Assembly (NCBI RefSeq): GCF_003171675.1
Contig: NZ_QFZQ01000007.1
Location: 248,001-312,000 of the forward strand
DNA from: Reichenbachiella versicolor
GTDB taxonomy: Bacteria > Bacteroidota > Bacteroidia > Cytophagales > Cyclobacteriaceae
Direction of reading: 5' to 3'
DNA length: 64,000 nucleotides
In this document: positions 1 to 8,418 of the stretch, piece after piece
Position numbering within the stretch: the first letter of the stretch is position 1
Layout of the letters: every line of letters starts with the position of its first letter
Position numbers and translations under genes: made by a program
The notes under the pieces: model-generated
Seen by the model: only the letters and a program-made list of their open reading frames with translations
Databases searched by the model: none
Told to the model about the DNA's origin: nothing

Positions 1-82
1 AGATATCATCCATTCGTGATACGCTAAAGCTAATGCTTTCATCTATAGCATTGACCTGATGATATGTTTTAAGTGGTTGCAA
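1..82 (-). CDS. Possible N-terminus of an AraC-type regulator (partial)
   Basis: An open minus-strand frame enters from the left edge. It encodes about 27 residues, including ISFSVSRMDDI. An in-frame TAG lies just upstream of a TTG codon at 80-82, which is the only plausible start visible. The pattern resembles the beginning of cupin-type AraC regulators of Bacteroidota, but so little is present that this is a guess from memory of the family. It would be transcribed in the same direction as the gene at 90-569, directly downstream of it. Confidence 0.3.
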   Translation of the reverse strand, partial: MQPLKTYHQVNAIDESISFSVSRMDDI

Positions 83-89
83 CTAACTT

Positions 90-569
90 TTATAATACTT
101 TTTCTGAAACCGCGATTGCTTCTTGTTCAAGCTGCTGTTTCGTTTTGCCCTGAGCTTTCGCTTTATCCGTGCTGAAAAAATTGCTAAACATAAACTTTGA
201 CCATTTTACTTTGCCTAATGGTTCGGCAGGAGATGGGTATAGGCTTAGAAAGTTGTTAGCATCTACAGCTATGATATACATCCCCATTCTACTAAAATAG
301 ATATCCATACCTGCTTTAGCAGATTCGGCTTCCATTTTACTATAGATCATAGGATTGGCCTTTTCACCCTCAGATACGATGAAAATCGCTTGACCGCTCA
401 TTTCTCCAAGTTGGAAATATTTTTCTGATGTAGTACTTCCAGGCTTTAGTTGAGATCGCTCAGGTTCCATGAGGTAGATCTTAGCTGGATCAGATGTAGT
501 TTTTAGATTTTGTCCTTGAGTGGTATATATCAAGGTCAACATGAGTAATGATAATAGAGTTAGTTTCAT
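90..569 (-). CDS. Secreted protein of unknown function
   Basis: The 159-residue product begins with a typical signal peptide (MKLTLLSLLMLTLIYTTQGQ, cleavage after residue 19 or 20), so it is exported. The mature part has no motif I recognise. It contains a stretch around YFSRMGMYIIAVDANNFLSLYPSP and a basic, Gln/Ala-rich C-terminus (KAKAQGKTKQQLEQEA). The ATG at 567-569 is the only start that gives a signal peptide. The gene is not obviously operonic with its neighbours. Its function is unknown. Confidence 0.75.
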   Translation of the reverse strand: MKLTLLSLLMLTLIYTTQGQNLKTTSDPAKIYLMEPERSQLKPGSTTSEKYFQLGEMSGQAIFIVSEGEKANPMIYSKMEAESAKAGMDIYFSRMGMYIIAVDANNFLSLYPSPAEPLGKVKWSKFMFSNFFSTDKAKAQGKTKQQLEQEAIAVSEKVL

Positions 570-712
570 TGTTTATAGTTATTGTGTACTATGTAAGATA
601 AGACCTTTTTACTGTTTCGTTTTTTCTAACAGCTTGTTTAGTCTTTTTTTCTTCGAATCAGCTATTAACTGTTTAATAAGAATAATTAAGCACTTTGTTA
701 GCCGAAAACAAA

Positions 713-745
713 AGAGGCCGCTCCGACTACATGGAAGCGACCTCT
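713..745 (-). terminator. Rho-independent terminator for the DUF285 gene
   Basis: On the minus strand a 12-13 bp stem (AGAGGTCGCTTCC pairing with GGAGCGGCCTCT, one mismatch) is followed by a T-rich run. It lies about 95 bases past the stop of the surface-protein gene at 839. It fits a terminator for leftward transcription. Confidence 0.75.
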
Positions 746-838
746 ATTATAATATTCGATTTCAACATAGAGATAAAACCCTATCAGTTTTATTCAATTG
801 TCACCAATTGGATCTTCTAGAAGAGTTTCACAACTAGT

Positions 839-2293
839 TTAGAAACAACTTCCAAGAGTTGGTAAGTCTGAAGCTGATAGGCTAGAACTAACTGAAAAAT
901 TTCTACACTGTAATACTTTGGAAGTATTCCATCCACTCAAATCTTGATCAAAGATGGTTGCCATATGGAACATAAACAGCATATTGGTAACATTAGATAC
1001 ATCCCACGCACTCAAGTTTTGATTGAATGCTGCGGCTTGGTTAAACATAAAACTCATACTTGTAGATTTAGAAACATCCCATCCACTCAGGTCTTGATTA
1101 AATACAATCGCTCCATTGAACATTGCCTCCATATTACTAACATTTGACACATCCCAACTGCTTAAATCTTGGTTGAATGATCTTGCTTTCAAAAATATTC
1201 CTCTCATGTTGGTAACGTTTGATACATCCCATCCATTCAAAGGTTGATTGAATGCTCTGGCATCAGAGAACATAAAGCTCATATCATTCACTTCACTCAA
1301 ATCAGGTGCATCAGTAGCAAAGACTTCTACATTGAAACAGCCGTAAAAAGCATTTCGCATTGATTTCCAATCGATATCTCCCCAACTGTTTACCTCAGTT
1401 ATTAAAAGTCTTGAACCACTGTTATTGAAATAAATAGCTGGGAATTCTCCACTAATCATGATCGTATAAGTTCCAGCAGTGGCATAAGTGTGTGAAGCAT
1501 CTCCTGTAAAACTCTCTCTACCACTATCGTCTCCCCAGTCTACAGTGTAGTTATAGGTATAGCTGGAATTGGTAGGAATGGTAATCGTTTGTGAGTCTAC
1601 TGTAGTCTCCCAAGTAGTAATAAACGGCTCTACGATATCTGTGACATTGATGATAACCTTAGCTTGTGACTGTAGTTCTCCGTCTGATACTTCTACAGTG
1701 ATCTCATGGCTAGTTGTAGATTCATAATCAAACATCTTACCTGTAGCTAAGCTCAACTTACCATCACTTGACAGTTCAAATAAGTTATTAGTATCCTGTA
1801 CAATGGTAAAAGTTAATGCTTCGTCGTCGGTAGCTAATATGGCTCCTATTTCTACATCATCAGCTATATCTTCTGCAACTGTGAATGTTTGATCCGTTAT
1901 TTTTGGCGCTTTATTGTCTGGTACTTTTGTGACAAGTATAGTGATCCTAGCTGATGCTTGATTTTTACCATCTGATACTTCTACTATGATCTCATAGCTG
2001 GCTATTACATCATGGTCTAGAGACTTACCTGCTATCTAACTTATTTCGCCTGTAGCAGTGATCTCAAACAAACTGTCTGTATCCTGTAGAATAGAAAAAG
2101 ACAATTTATCATTATCAGGATCAATGGCTATTACCGTTCCAATGACTACATCTTCATCCGAATCCTCTGAGATAGAAAATGACTGATTTGTTATCTCTGG
2201 AGCAATATTTTGAAACCATAAATCATCCTCTGTACAGGCTAAGTTTATAGCGGCTACGATGATTGATAAGATTAGTAATTTTAGATTTTTCAT
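839..2293 (-). pseudogene. Cadherin-like/DUF285 (BspA-like) surface lipoprotein, interrupted by an amber stop
   Basis: Read as one frame from the ATG at 2291-2293, this encodes 484 codons with a single in-frame TAG at 2036-2038 (codon 86). The N-terminus is a lipoprotein signal with lipobox NLAC. Two cadherin-like repeats follow (about residues 30-120 and 125-225, with motifs such as LDHDVIASYEI and FDYESTTSHEI). A PKD-like beta segment comes next, then about five BspA/DUF285 repeats of the form FNQDLSxWDVSNVTNM. The frame is open on both sides of the TAG, and the text around it (GEIS-stop-IAGKSLD) matches the corresponding part of the next repeat (GKLSLATGKMFD). One base substitution from a Leu codon therefore explains the break. 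The second part has only a TTG start at 1756 and no signal peptide. Such proteins are surface or adhesion proteins. The gene is probably inactive unless the stop is read through. Confidence 0.8.
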
Positions 2294-2859
2294 TTTTTGT
2301 GAAGTTTAAGTAGCATGGGCTATGTATGTATTTATCTCCACCATGCTTGATTAAAATTTGATTGTTTGACTACCTACTATGAGGCATATGTGGCATTAGA
2401 ATAAACGTGATTGAAACTCACAGCAGGAGACCTCAGAAGCATTGTATAACACTATACTTAAGGCGTGCCCGCGGTTTAGTTTCCGTTTACCTAATCGACT
2501 AACTCTTCTACATTCAGAAGCATTTACTGGGGCTACCTTCCTCTTTGACAGATGTAAATAACGGGACTGTCGAAACCAACATCACCGTTGAATGGACTCT
2601 TAACTCTTTCTTCATTTCTGATTGATTTTTATTCTACTTAATTCAGTTTTTAGTAATTCCTATCCTATCTCTGATCAGGCCAAAATCAGTTTAACTGAGT
2701 CTTTGAAACCTTCATAATGAGGTGACTGATTAGGATGACTTGTACAAAAGAGTTGTAGAGATTAGTCGAAACAAACCTTGAATCTATATCCGTAGGGGTT
2801 GAATAAATATTCGCTGTGAAGAGAGACGGATAGCTACTGAATGTGCATCAAGTAAGTAA
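2294..2859. other. Non-coding spacer, no gene recognised
   Basis: The spacer between the broken surface-protein gene and the beta-lactamase gene runs to 3062. No open frame of useful length or recognisable protein similarity was found on either strand. A ten-base word (CAGAAGCATT) occurs twice about 80 bases apart. The part from 2860 holds a dispersed hairpin repeat, listed separately. Degraded coding sequence cannot be excluded. Confidence 0.5.
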
Positions 2860-2914
2860 GATCCCAGATAGCTTTTCTCTACTATCATGAGAAAAACTTC
2901 TGGGATTACGATTA
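2860..2914. repeat. Dispersed hairpin element, copy 1
   Basis: An imperfect inverted repeat: ATCCCAGATAGCTTTTCTC pairs with GAGAAAAACTTCTGGGAT around a 9-base loop. It is followed by TACGATTA. Close relatives occur at 5005-5059 and 57418-57464. It lies about 150 bases beyond the stop of the beta-lactamase gene, within a spacer. Confidence 0.8.
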
Positions 2915-3062
2915 CTTTTTTCGACATTAAGAGTCTTGCTATTGCCAGAGACTTAAGAACATTATACGAGTTATTGGAGACCCCGTAGCTATGCCAGATT
3001 TGTGGTCAAGCGGATGTGTTAATGGCTTTATGAGGTTATAGGCATTACTTCTTAGGAGTATC

Positions 3063-3959
3063 CTACTTATCATTGAAGTAGTCCCAAGTCAGCTTAGTAA
3101 TATCGGCTAATAATTTCCGATTGACTTCAGACTCTTCTGATGAGTCACTGACTAGGATGCTGATATAGAAATAGTCGCCATTTGGAAGCCAAATAATTCC
3201 TATCTCATTCTGTGCGGCTGTAAGGCCTTCTTCGTTTTTACCAGAGTGACCTGTCTTGTGAGCGATGACTGTAGTTTCTGGCAGATAAGTCTTCATGGAG
3301 AGCTTACCAACCCACGAAGATTTCATTACGTCCCACAAAAACTGATGACTTGCTGTTGAGAGCAAATTGTCTTTATTCTCATAAAGTGTTTTTAATACTT
3401 TAGTTGCCGATTTTGCTGTAGTCCAATTCAGATATTGAATACTCCACTCGCTTTGCATAGTTTCTTCATTGTGAAGTATGGCTATATCAGTAATACCGAT
3501 TTTATTCATGTATTCCTGTGCTACCGATGGCCCTCCGATCATTTCGAATAGCAAGTCACAGCCTACATTATCACTAACAGCGACGGTATACTTTATCACT
3601 TGTCCTAGTGAAAGCTTGCCTCCGTTTGGGTAATCTTTTCTAATGACGCTCCATAGCGGGTTGTCCAATTGCTCTTTGGTAATCTCAATAGTATCGCTCA
3701 AATTCAGTTCTCCTTGATCTACTCGATGTAAAACAGCGGCTGCAAGATGAAACTTATAGACGCTCTGCATAGGCAAGTGCAAATCTCCATTGATCGATAA
3801 TGTATCTAGTGATGATGGACCTATGATGGAAACACCTACCGTGGCGTCTTTGTCTTTTAGAGTATTCTGAATTTCCTTTTTGAGAGGGTCCATTTTAGAA
3901 AGTGGAGCTTGACTACATGCAAAAGCAAATAGCAGTAAAATGATGGGGAGGTTTTTCAT
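3063..3959 (-). CDS. bla: Class A (subclass A2) beta-lactamase, lipoprotein
   Basis: This 298-residue serine beta-lactamase hydrolyses beta-lactams in the periplasm. All class A motifs are present: SVYK at 66-69 (nucleophile Ser66, Lys69), SDN at 129-131, Glu171 followed by QYLNW (omega-loop region), and KTG at 235-237 followed by HSG. The QYxNW form is typical of the Bacteroidota A2 lineage (CfxA, CblA, PER, VEB), which includes broad cephalosporinases. The N-terminus is a lipoprotein signal with lipobox AFAC, so the enzyme is probably membrane-anchored. The gene is monocistronic, with no mobile element or integron signature nearby, which suggests an intrinsic chromosomal gene. Substrate range cannot be read from the sequence. 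Confidence 0.9.
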   Translation of the reverse strand: MKNLPIILLLFAFACSQAPLSKMDPLKKEIQNTLKDKDATVGVSIIGPSSLDTLSINGDLHLPMQSVYKFHLAAAVLHRVDQGELNLSDTIEITKEQLDNPLWSVIRKDYPNGGKLSLGQVIKYTVAVSDNVGCDLLFEMIGGPSVAQEYMNKIGITDIAILHNEETMQSEWSIQYLNWTTAKSATKVLKTLYENKDNLLSTASHQFLWDVMKSSWVGKLSMKTYLPETTVIAHKTGHSGKNEEGLTAAQNEIGIIWLPNGDYFYISILVSDSSEESEVNRKLLADITKLTWDYFNDK

Positions 3960-4025
3960 TTTAAAGAAAGTGACTTTATTGAAATTTAATAATATGAGAG
4001 ATAATGGTCATAAAGATTGACTGGC

Positions 4026-4736
4026 TTACTCTTCTAGTTTGAATTTAACAGAGACGGCGGCTTGTACCTTTATTTTCTTGAACTCTATGTCTGCTGGTTT
4101 AAATTCATTTCTATTCATTGACGAATAGCCTCTTATCATGATTTGCTGACTTCTATCTTGATATTGATTCACAAATGAGTTGTTCGGGTCATCAGAAATC
4201 AAGATTGCAGTTCCTACTTTTTGGCCAAGTGGGTGAGCCAAATATTCTGCCTGTCTTTTGGCTTTTAGTATTGCTTTCGACTTTAGTTGAAGTTTTAACG
4301 CTTTGATTTTTGAGTATTCGGTTCGTTCCAGTGTGACATTTGATATTTCATTCTTTTCCAGTTCTAGTATTACCTTACCGGCTGTGATGGCATCAAATAC
4401 CTTCAGGGTATAGACTTTTACTTTTAGTATGTCTTGATTCTTTAAAAAGTACTTTTTGAAGTTACTTGACAGGTCGTTTAGAGTTAAGTTTTCTTTGGTC
4501 TTAATCCCCATCTTCTTCAGTACGGTCACCATTTTGGATTCCAACTCTTCTACAGATACTTTGCCTTTGGTATCCTTCTCTGTTATGGAGATCGTCAAGT
4601 AAATTTCGTCGGGTGTGACTAATGTATCGACCATAGCGGATGTCTCTATGAATGGCTGATCTATGAAATTCTTAGTTTGTGCAAATGAGATTTGACATAA
4701 GAGAATAAAACTTGATAGAATGAATAGTTTTTTCAT
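4026..4736 (-). CDS. SIMPL (DUF541) domain periplasmic protein
   Basis: The start is placed at the ATG at 4734-4736 because it yields a clean signal peptide (MKKLFILSSFILLCQISFAQ). An upstream in-frame extension to 4850 would bury this peptide behind an extra hydrophobic stretch. The 236-residue product has the SIMPL pattern: a beta strand with VTPDEIYLTISITEK, long alternating helices and strands, and the basic helix KSKAILKAKRQAEYLAHPLGQKVG typical of the family. Family members are exported proteins linked in some bacteria to oxidative-stress defence or outer-membrane functions. The precise role here is unknown. Confidence 0.8.
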   Translation of the reverse strand: MKKLFILSSFILLCQISFAQTKNFIDQPFIETSAMVDTLVTPDEIYLTISITEKDTKGKVSVEELESKMVTVLKKMGIKTKENLTLNDLSSNFKKYFLKNQDILKVKVYTLKVFDAITAGKVILELEKNEISNVTLERTEYSKIKALKLQLKSKAILKAKRQAEYLAHPLGQKVGTAILISDDPNNSFVNQYQDRSQQIMIRGYSSMNRNEFKPADIEFKKIKVQAAVSVKFKLEE

Positions 4737-4924
4737 AGCTAGAAAAGGAGTTAATGCGATTATAAATAAAAAGACAGTTGTCAAGGTAACTAAGATACTC
4801 AAGTACTCTATAGATTCAACTCTGAAAAAACATTTGTCAATCAAATTCAATGATTAAGTCTCTGAGGGTTTCTCTTGTAATCGATTAGTGTTTTTAAGCA
4901 TAAGATTATTGGAGTGTATCCAGT

Positions 4925-4979
4925 CGTCATCCTGAAAATCTATTCTGCGACAGTAAGAATTGATTATTCAGGATCTCAA
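4925..4979. repeat. Short inverted repeat (ATCCTGAA/TTCAGGAT)
   Basis: ATCCTGAA at 4929-4936 pairs perfectly with TTCAGGAT at 4967-4974. It sits in the same spacer as hairpin copy 2 and has a similar GTCATCC/GGAT flank, so it may be a distant relative. The remainder of the 4737-5162 spacer shows no gene. Confidence 0.5.
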
Positions 4980-5004
4980 GGCCAACTACAAGCAGAGTCT
5001 ATCA

Positions 5005-5059
5005 GATCCCTGATAGCTTTTCTCTACTATCGTGAGAAAACCTTCTGGGATGACGATTA
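5005..5059. repeat. Dispersed hairpin element, copy 2
   Basis: This is nearly identical to copy 1 over 55 bases (GATCCCTGATAGCTTTTCTC, then GAGAAAACCTTCTGGGAT and GACGATTA). The stem has one mismatch where copy 1 pairs. It lies about 100 bases beyond the xerD stop codon. Confidence 0.8.
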
Positions 5060-5162
5060 ACTAACATGAAACATTCCATACCGACTGCTGTGGCGAGCTT
5101 AGCGAACCTCGATTTTTTCTCTTAGGCATCCCCTCTCAAAATATCAAAGGGACAACAATTCA

Positions 5163-6062
5163 TCATGCTCTGGGGTGAAACTCTTGCATGACTTGCTTGA
5201 GATAGTCTCTATCTAGGTGCGTATATATCTCGGTGGTGGTGATCGATTCATGCCCTAGCATGTCTTGAACGGCTCTTAAGTCTGCTCCGCCTTCGATCAG
5301 GTGTGTGGCAAATGAGTGCCTAAATGTATGGGGGCTAATTCGCTTCTTCAATCCAATAGCCTCTCCTAGCCGCTTGATGATCGTGAATATCATGACTCTG
5401 GTCAACTGCGCTCCACGACGATTGAGAAAAACAATATGTTCATGTCCTGGCTTGATATCTAAATGACAACGAACTTCTTCTACATAGATTTTCATGTGCT
5501 TCAGTGCGTCTCGTCCGATGGGAACTAAGCGTTCTTTGTTGCCTTTCCCAAATACCCGGAGAAAGCCTATGTCTTGCATGACACTACTTAGCTGCAAATT
5601 GACTAACTCAGAGACACGCAATCCAGAGCTATATAGCACTTCTAGTATCGCTCTATTTCGTTGTCCCTCCGGCTTGGACATATCGATGGCATCTAGTAGT
5701 TGTTCGATTTCATGAAAGTTAAGCGTATCGGGAAGCTTTCTTCCTAGCTTGGGTGCTTCGATTAAGACTGATGGATCTTTATCTAGCGTTCCCTCATATT
5801 CTAAATATTTATAAAAGGCTTTGATTCCTGATACTATACGAGCCTGAGAATATGCAGACATTTCCAGTTCTTGAATGTACTCTAATAGGTCTCTAATATC
5901 TACATCCGTGACTTCGAGGGGAGTTTTATCTCTCTTCATCAATTGTAGAAACTGCTCCAGTTTCTGAACATCTCGAACGTAGGCTTCTACGGAGTTGATA
6001 GATAGCGACCGCTCTAGCTGAAGGTATGCGGTGAAGTTTTTGATGTAGAGATTCCAAGACAT
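5163..6062 (-). CDS. xerD: Site-specific tyrosine recombinase XerD
   Basis: This 299-residue tyrosine recombinase resolves chromosome dimers with its partner XerC at the dif site. The N-terminal SAM-like core-binding domain covers residues 1-90. The catalytic domain holds all six conserved residues: Arg149 (SSGLRVSEL), Lys173 (GKGNKE), His245 and Arg248 (HTFRHSFATHL), His271 (LGHES) and Tyr280 (IYTH). Length and motifs are those of XerC/XerD rather than a phage integrase, and there is no attachment site or cargo. Divergence from aroQ with a 110-base gap is a familiar Bacteroidota arrangement. XerD versus XerC cannot be fully separated by eye. Confidence 0.9.
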   Translation of the reverse strand: MSWNLYIKNFTAYLQLERSLSINSVEAYVRDVQKLEQFLQLMKRDKTPLEVTDVDIRDLLEYIQELEMSAYSQARIVSGIKAFYKYLEYEGTLDKDPSVLIEAPKLGRKLPDTLNFHEIEQLLDAIDMSKPEGQRNRAILEVLYSSGLRVSELVNLQLSSVMQDIGFLRVFGKGNKERLVPIGRDALKHMKIYVEEVRCHLDIKPGHEHIVFLNRRGAQLTRVMIFTIIKRLGEAIGLKKRISPHTFRHSFATHLIEGGADLRAVQDMLGHESITTTEIYTHLDRDYLKQVMQEFHPRA

Positions 6063-6118
6063 GATTCATTTCTGAAATGAAAGATAAAATAAGCAAGACC
6101 AATTGCCTCGTCTCAATT

Positions 6119-6136
6119 TATCTTTGCGCAAACCTA
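6119..6136. promoter_or_regulatory. Divergent -7 elements in the xerD/aroQ gap
   Basis: TATCTTTG (plus strand, 6119-6126) and TAGGTTTG (minus strand, 6136-6129) overlap around the palindrome TTTGCGCAAA. Each matches the Bacteroidota TAnnTTTG -7 element and points to its own gene. No TTTG is found at the usual upstream distance for either, so the -33 elements are weak or absent. Confidence 0.5.
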
Positions 6137-6172
6137 AACACAACCAGATTAGAAATTGAAATGTATTGATTT

Positions 6173-6601
6173 ATGAAAATCCTTATTCTCAACGGACCCA
6201 ATCTTAACCTTCTGGGAAAACGTGAACCTGAGATCTATGGTACGCAGACATTTGAAGATTACTTTCAGGAGATGTTGGCCAAGTTTGCTAATGTGGAGCT
6301 GGAGTACTTTCAGAGCAATCATGAGGGGGCTTTGATTGACAAGATTCATGAAGTAGGTTTTAGCTACGACGGGATAGTATTCAATGCGGGTGGATATACG
6401 CACACTTCGGTGGCTATAGCTGACGCGATCAGTGGTGTAAAGACTCCAGTAGTGGAGGTACATATTTCAGACATCTCAAAACGCGAGAAGTTCAGACATT
6501 TTTCTTTTTTGACTGCTGTTTGTGTTAGTCACTATATAGGTCAAGGTCTGAAAGGGTATGATATGGGTGTTGAATATTTAATTGAAAAGAAGGATGTTTA
6601 G
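6173..6601 (+). CDS. aroQ: 3-Dehydroquinate dehydratase, type II
   Basis: This 142-residue cytoplasmic enzyme catalyses the third step of the shikimate pathway, 3-dehydroquinate to 3-dehydroshikimate. It begins with the family signature (ILNGPNLNLLGKREPEIYG), with the active-site Tyr22. The other conserved blocks follow: NHEGALIDKIHE, FNAGGYTHTSVAIADA and VEVHISDISKRE with the catalytic His. Length is normal for type II enzymes. It overlaps the downstream marC start by 8 bases, suggesting coupled translation. Confidence 0.95.
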   Translation: MKILILNGPNLNLLGKREPEIYGTQTFEDYFQEMLAKFANVELEYFQSNHEGALIDKIHEVGFSYDGIVFNAGGYTHTSVAIADAISGVKTPVVEVHISDISKREKFRHFSFLTAVCVSHYIGQGLKGYDMGVEYLIEKKDV

Positions 6602-7166
6602 TTTTAAAGAAATTATCTCTGTCACTCTAATTCTATTTTCGATAATAGATATCGTGGGTAGTTTACCGATCGTGATTGATCTCCGAAAGAGATCTGGAAA
6701 AATCGAAAGTGCTAAGGCTACAATAGTGGCGGGAGTAATCATGATTGCATTCCTGCTTTTGGGTACTAAGATTTTACACCTTTTTGGATTGGATATCGTG
6801 TCATTTGCCATAGCTGGGGCGTTGATTATGTTTTTGATAGGGCTGGAATTGACGCTGGGTATAGTCTTGTTTCAACCAGATCCTGAGGCTGAAACCAGTT
6901 CTTCGATTGTCCCTTTGGCTTTCCCTCTCTTGGCAGGACCCGGTACGATGACGGCTTTGCTTTCCTTAAGGGCAGAATACGAACTACCTAATATTTTAGT
7001 AGGGATCGTAATCAATCTTCTCTTGGTATTTATAGTATTGAAATCTTCAAGCTGGCTAGAGGCCAAAATCGGAGTGGCGGGTTTCAATATTCTAAGAAAG
7101 GTTTTTGGTATAATTTTGTTAGCTATCGCAATCAAATTGTTCAAAAACGCTCTTTTGATGTGGTAA
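6594..7166 (+). CDS. MarC family integral membrane protein
   Basis: This 190-residue protein has six predicted membrane helices and MarC-family patterns (IDIVGSLPIVIDL near the N-terminus, PLAFPLLAGPGTMTALLSL in the middle). Despite the name, MarC proteins are not established antibiotic-resistance factors and their substrate is unknown. I chose the ATG at 6594, inside the last codons of aroQ, rather than a TTG 12 bases upstream. The 8-base overlap supports an operon with aroQ. Confidence 0.85.
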   Translation: MFSFKEIISVTLILFSIIDIVGSLPIVIDLRKRSGKIESAKATIVAGVIMIAFLLLGTKILHLFGLDIVSFAIAGALIMFLIGLELTLGIVLFQPDPEAETSSSIVPLAFPLLAGPGTMTALLSLRAEYELPNILVGIVINLLLVFIVLKSSSWLEAKIGVAGFNILRKVFGIILLAIAIKLFKNALLMW

Positions 7167-7238
7167 AATAGATTTCCCTGATTCGTGAGATCGGGGAATC
7201 ATACTAAATGGGCTGTTGTCCTCGAAATCAATGCATCT

Positions 7239-7697
7239 ATGATTACAATATATACTGATGGAGCCTCTAGAGGCAATCCTGGGCCAGGCGGCTATGGTAC
7301 GGTTTTACTGGCTAAAGGACATAGAAAGGAACTTTCTGAGGGTTTTCGCAAGACTACTAACAATAGAATGGAGTTGCTGGCTGTGATCAAAGGTTTAGAG
7401 GCTTTGAAGGTGATCAATGCTGATGTTTTGATTTACTCTGATTCTAAGTATGTAGTAGATGCTGTAGAAAAAGGCTGGCTATGGGGCTGGGTCAAAAAGA
7501 ACTTCAAAGACAAAAAGAACAGTGATCTCTGGAAACGCTTCATTCCGGTTTATAAACGAAATAAAGTCAAGTTCAAATGGGTCAAAGGTCATGCTGGTAT
7601 TCCAGAAAACGAGCGCTGTGATGAACTGGCGGTAGAGGCTGCTTTAGCTCCTAACCTTCCTGCTGATGTGGGATTCGAGTCTGGAGTAAATGGTTAA
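7239..7697 (+). CDS. rnhA: Ribonuclease HI
   Basis: This 152-residue enzyme degrades the RNA strand of RNA-DNA hybrids. The four catalytic carboxylates are visible: Asp7 (YTDGASRGNPGPGGYG), Glu45 (NNRMELLAV), Asp68 (YSDSKYVV) and Asp128 (ERCDELA), with His118 in VKGHAG. The basic handle region is present (WVKKNFKDKKNSDLWKR). The ATG at 7239 puts the first strand (MITIYTDG) at the normal position. A GTG start at 7185 would add 18 unconserved residues and is rejected. It lies in a plus-strand run with marC and trmN6. Confidence 0.92.
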   Translation: MITIYTDGASRGNPGPGGYGTVLLAKGHRKELSEGFRKTTNNRMELLAVIKGLEALKVINADVLIYSDSKYVVDAVEKGWLWGWVKKNFKDKKNSDLWKRFIPVYKRNKVKFKWVKGHAGIPENERCDELAVEAALAPNLPADVGFESGVNG

Positions 7698-7707
7698 TTG
7701 ATCTCGG

Positions 7708-8418
7708 ATGCCCAACTCTTATTTTCAATTCAAACAGTTTAAAATCAATCAAGGTCAATGTGCGATGAAGGTCAGCACGGAGGCTTGTTTATTTGGTGCT
7801 TGGGTTCAGGCAAATTCTGCTGAGAGAATTCTGGATATAGGGGCTGGAACTGGTCTATTGTCACTTATGCTGGCTCAAAGATTCGATGCTGTTATTGACT
7901 CTGTAGAGATTGACGAAGGGGCTGCTCATCAGGCATCGGAAAACTTCAAAGAGTCTCCTTGGTCAGATAGGTTGAATATCCATCATAAGGATATTCAGTC
8001 TTTTGCTGAATCATCAAGCATCAAGTATGATTTAATTATCTCTAATCCTCCGTTTTTTAAGTCTTCTTTAAAGTCTCTATCCTCTACTCGAAATCTTGCC
8101 CTTCATCAATCTGAAGGTTTAAGCGCCAGTACATTATCCGTAGTGATTGATAAAGTGCTTTCTAATGAAGGAAAAGCTTTCGTTCTATACCCCGAGTATG
8201 AAAGTCAATTGTTTTCATTGGAAGCTAAGGCTAAAAATCTATTTGCTAAACCTGCACTCATAGTAAAAAACCAGCCCAACAAAGGAGTGTTTAGAATAAT
8301 ATCTGAAGTCCAACGTAATGATTTTGATGCAATTCCCGAACAAATAAGCATTCGGGATGGCAAGGAGTATACCAATGAGTTTGTAGGGTTATTGAAGGAT
8401 TACTATCTACATCTCTAA
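7708..8418 (+). CDS. trmN6: tRNA1(Val) (adenine(37)-N6)-methyltransferase
   Basis: This 236-residue SAM-dependent methyltransferase belongs to the YfiC family, which methylates A37 of tRNA1(Val). It carries the SAM-binding motif DIGAGTG (43-49), an acidic loop (VEIDEGA) and the N6-adenine catalytic motif NPPF (113-116). The N-terminal FKQFKINQGQCAMKVSTEACLFG is typical of the family. It follows rnhA by 10 bases. Its end overlaps the end of the convergent META-domain gene by 4 bases. Confidence 0.88.
   Translation: MPNSYFQFKQFKINQGQCAMKVSTEACLFGAWVQANSAERILDIGAGTGLLSLMLAQRFDAVIDSVEIDEGAAHQASENFKESPWSDRLNIHHKDIQSFAESSSIKYDLIISNPPFFKSSLKSLSSTRNLALHQSEGLSASTLSVVIDKVLSNEGKAFVLYPEYESQLFSLEAKAKNLFAKPALIVKNQPNKGVFRIISEVQRNDFDAIPEQISIRDGKEYTNEFVGLLKDYYLHL

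Noticed and set aside
520-837. 105-codon plus-strand frame
   Set aside because: It runs over the end of a real signal-peptide gene and through a terminator; the sequence is a Phe/Cys-rich artefact of AT-rich DNA.
5163-6062. Phage or island integrase
   Set aside because: Length, motifs and position next to aroQ fit XerD; no attachment repeats or mobile genes are present.
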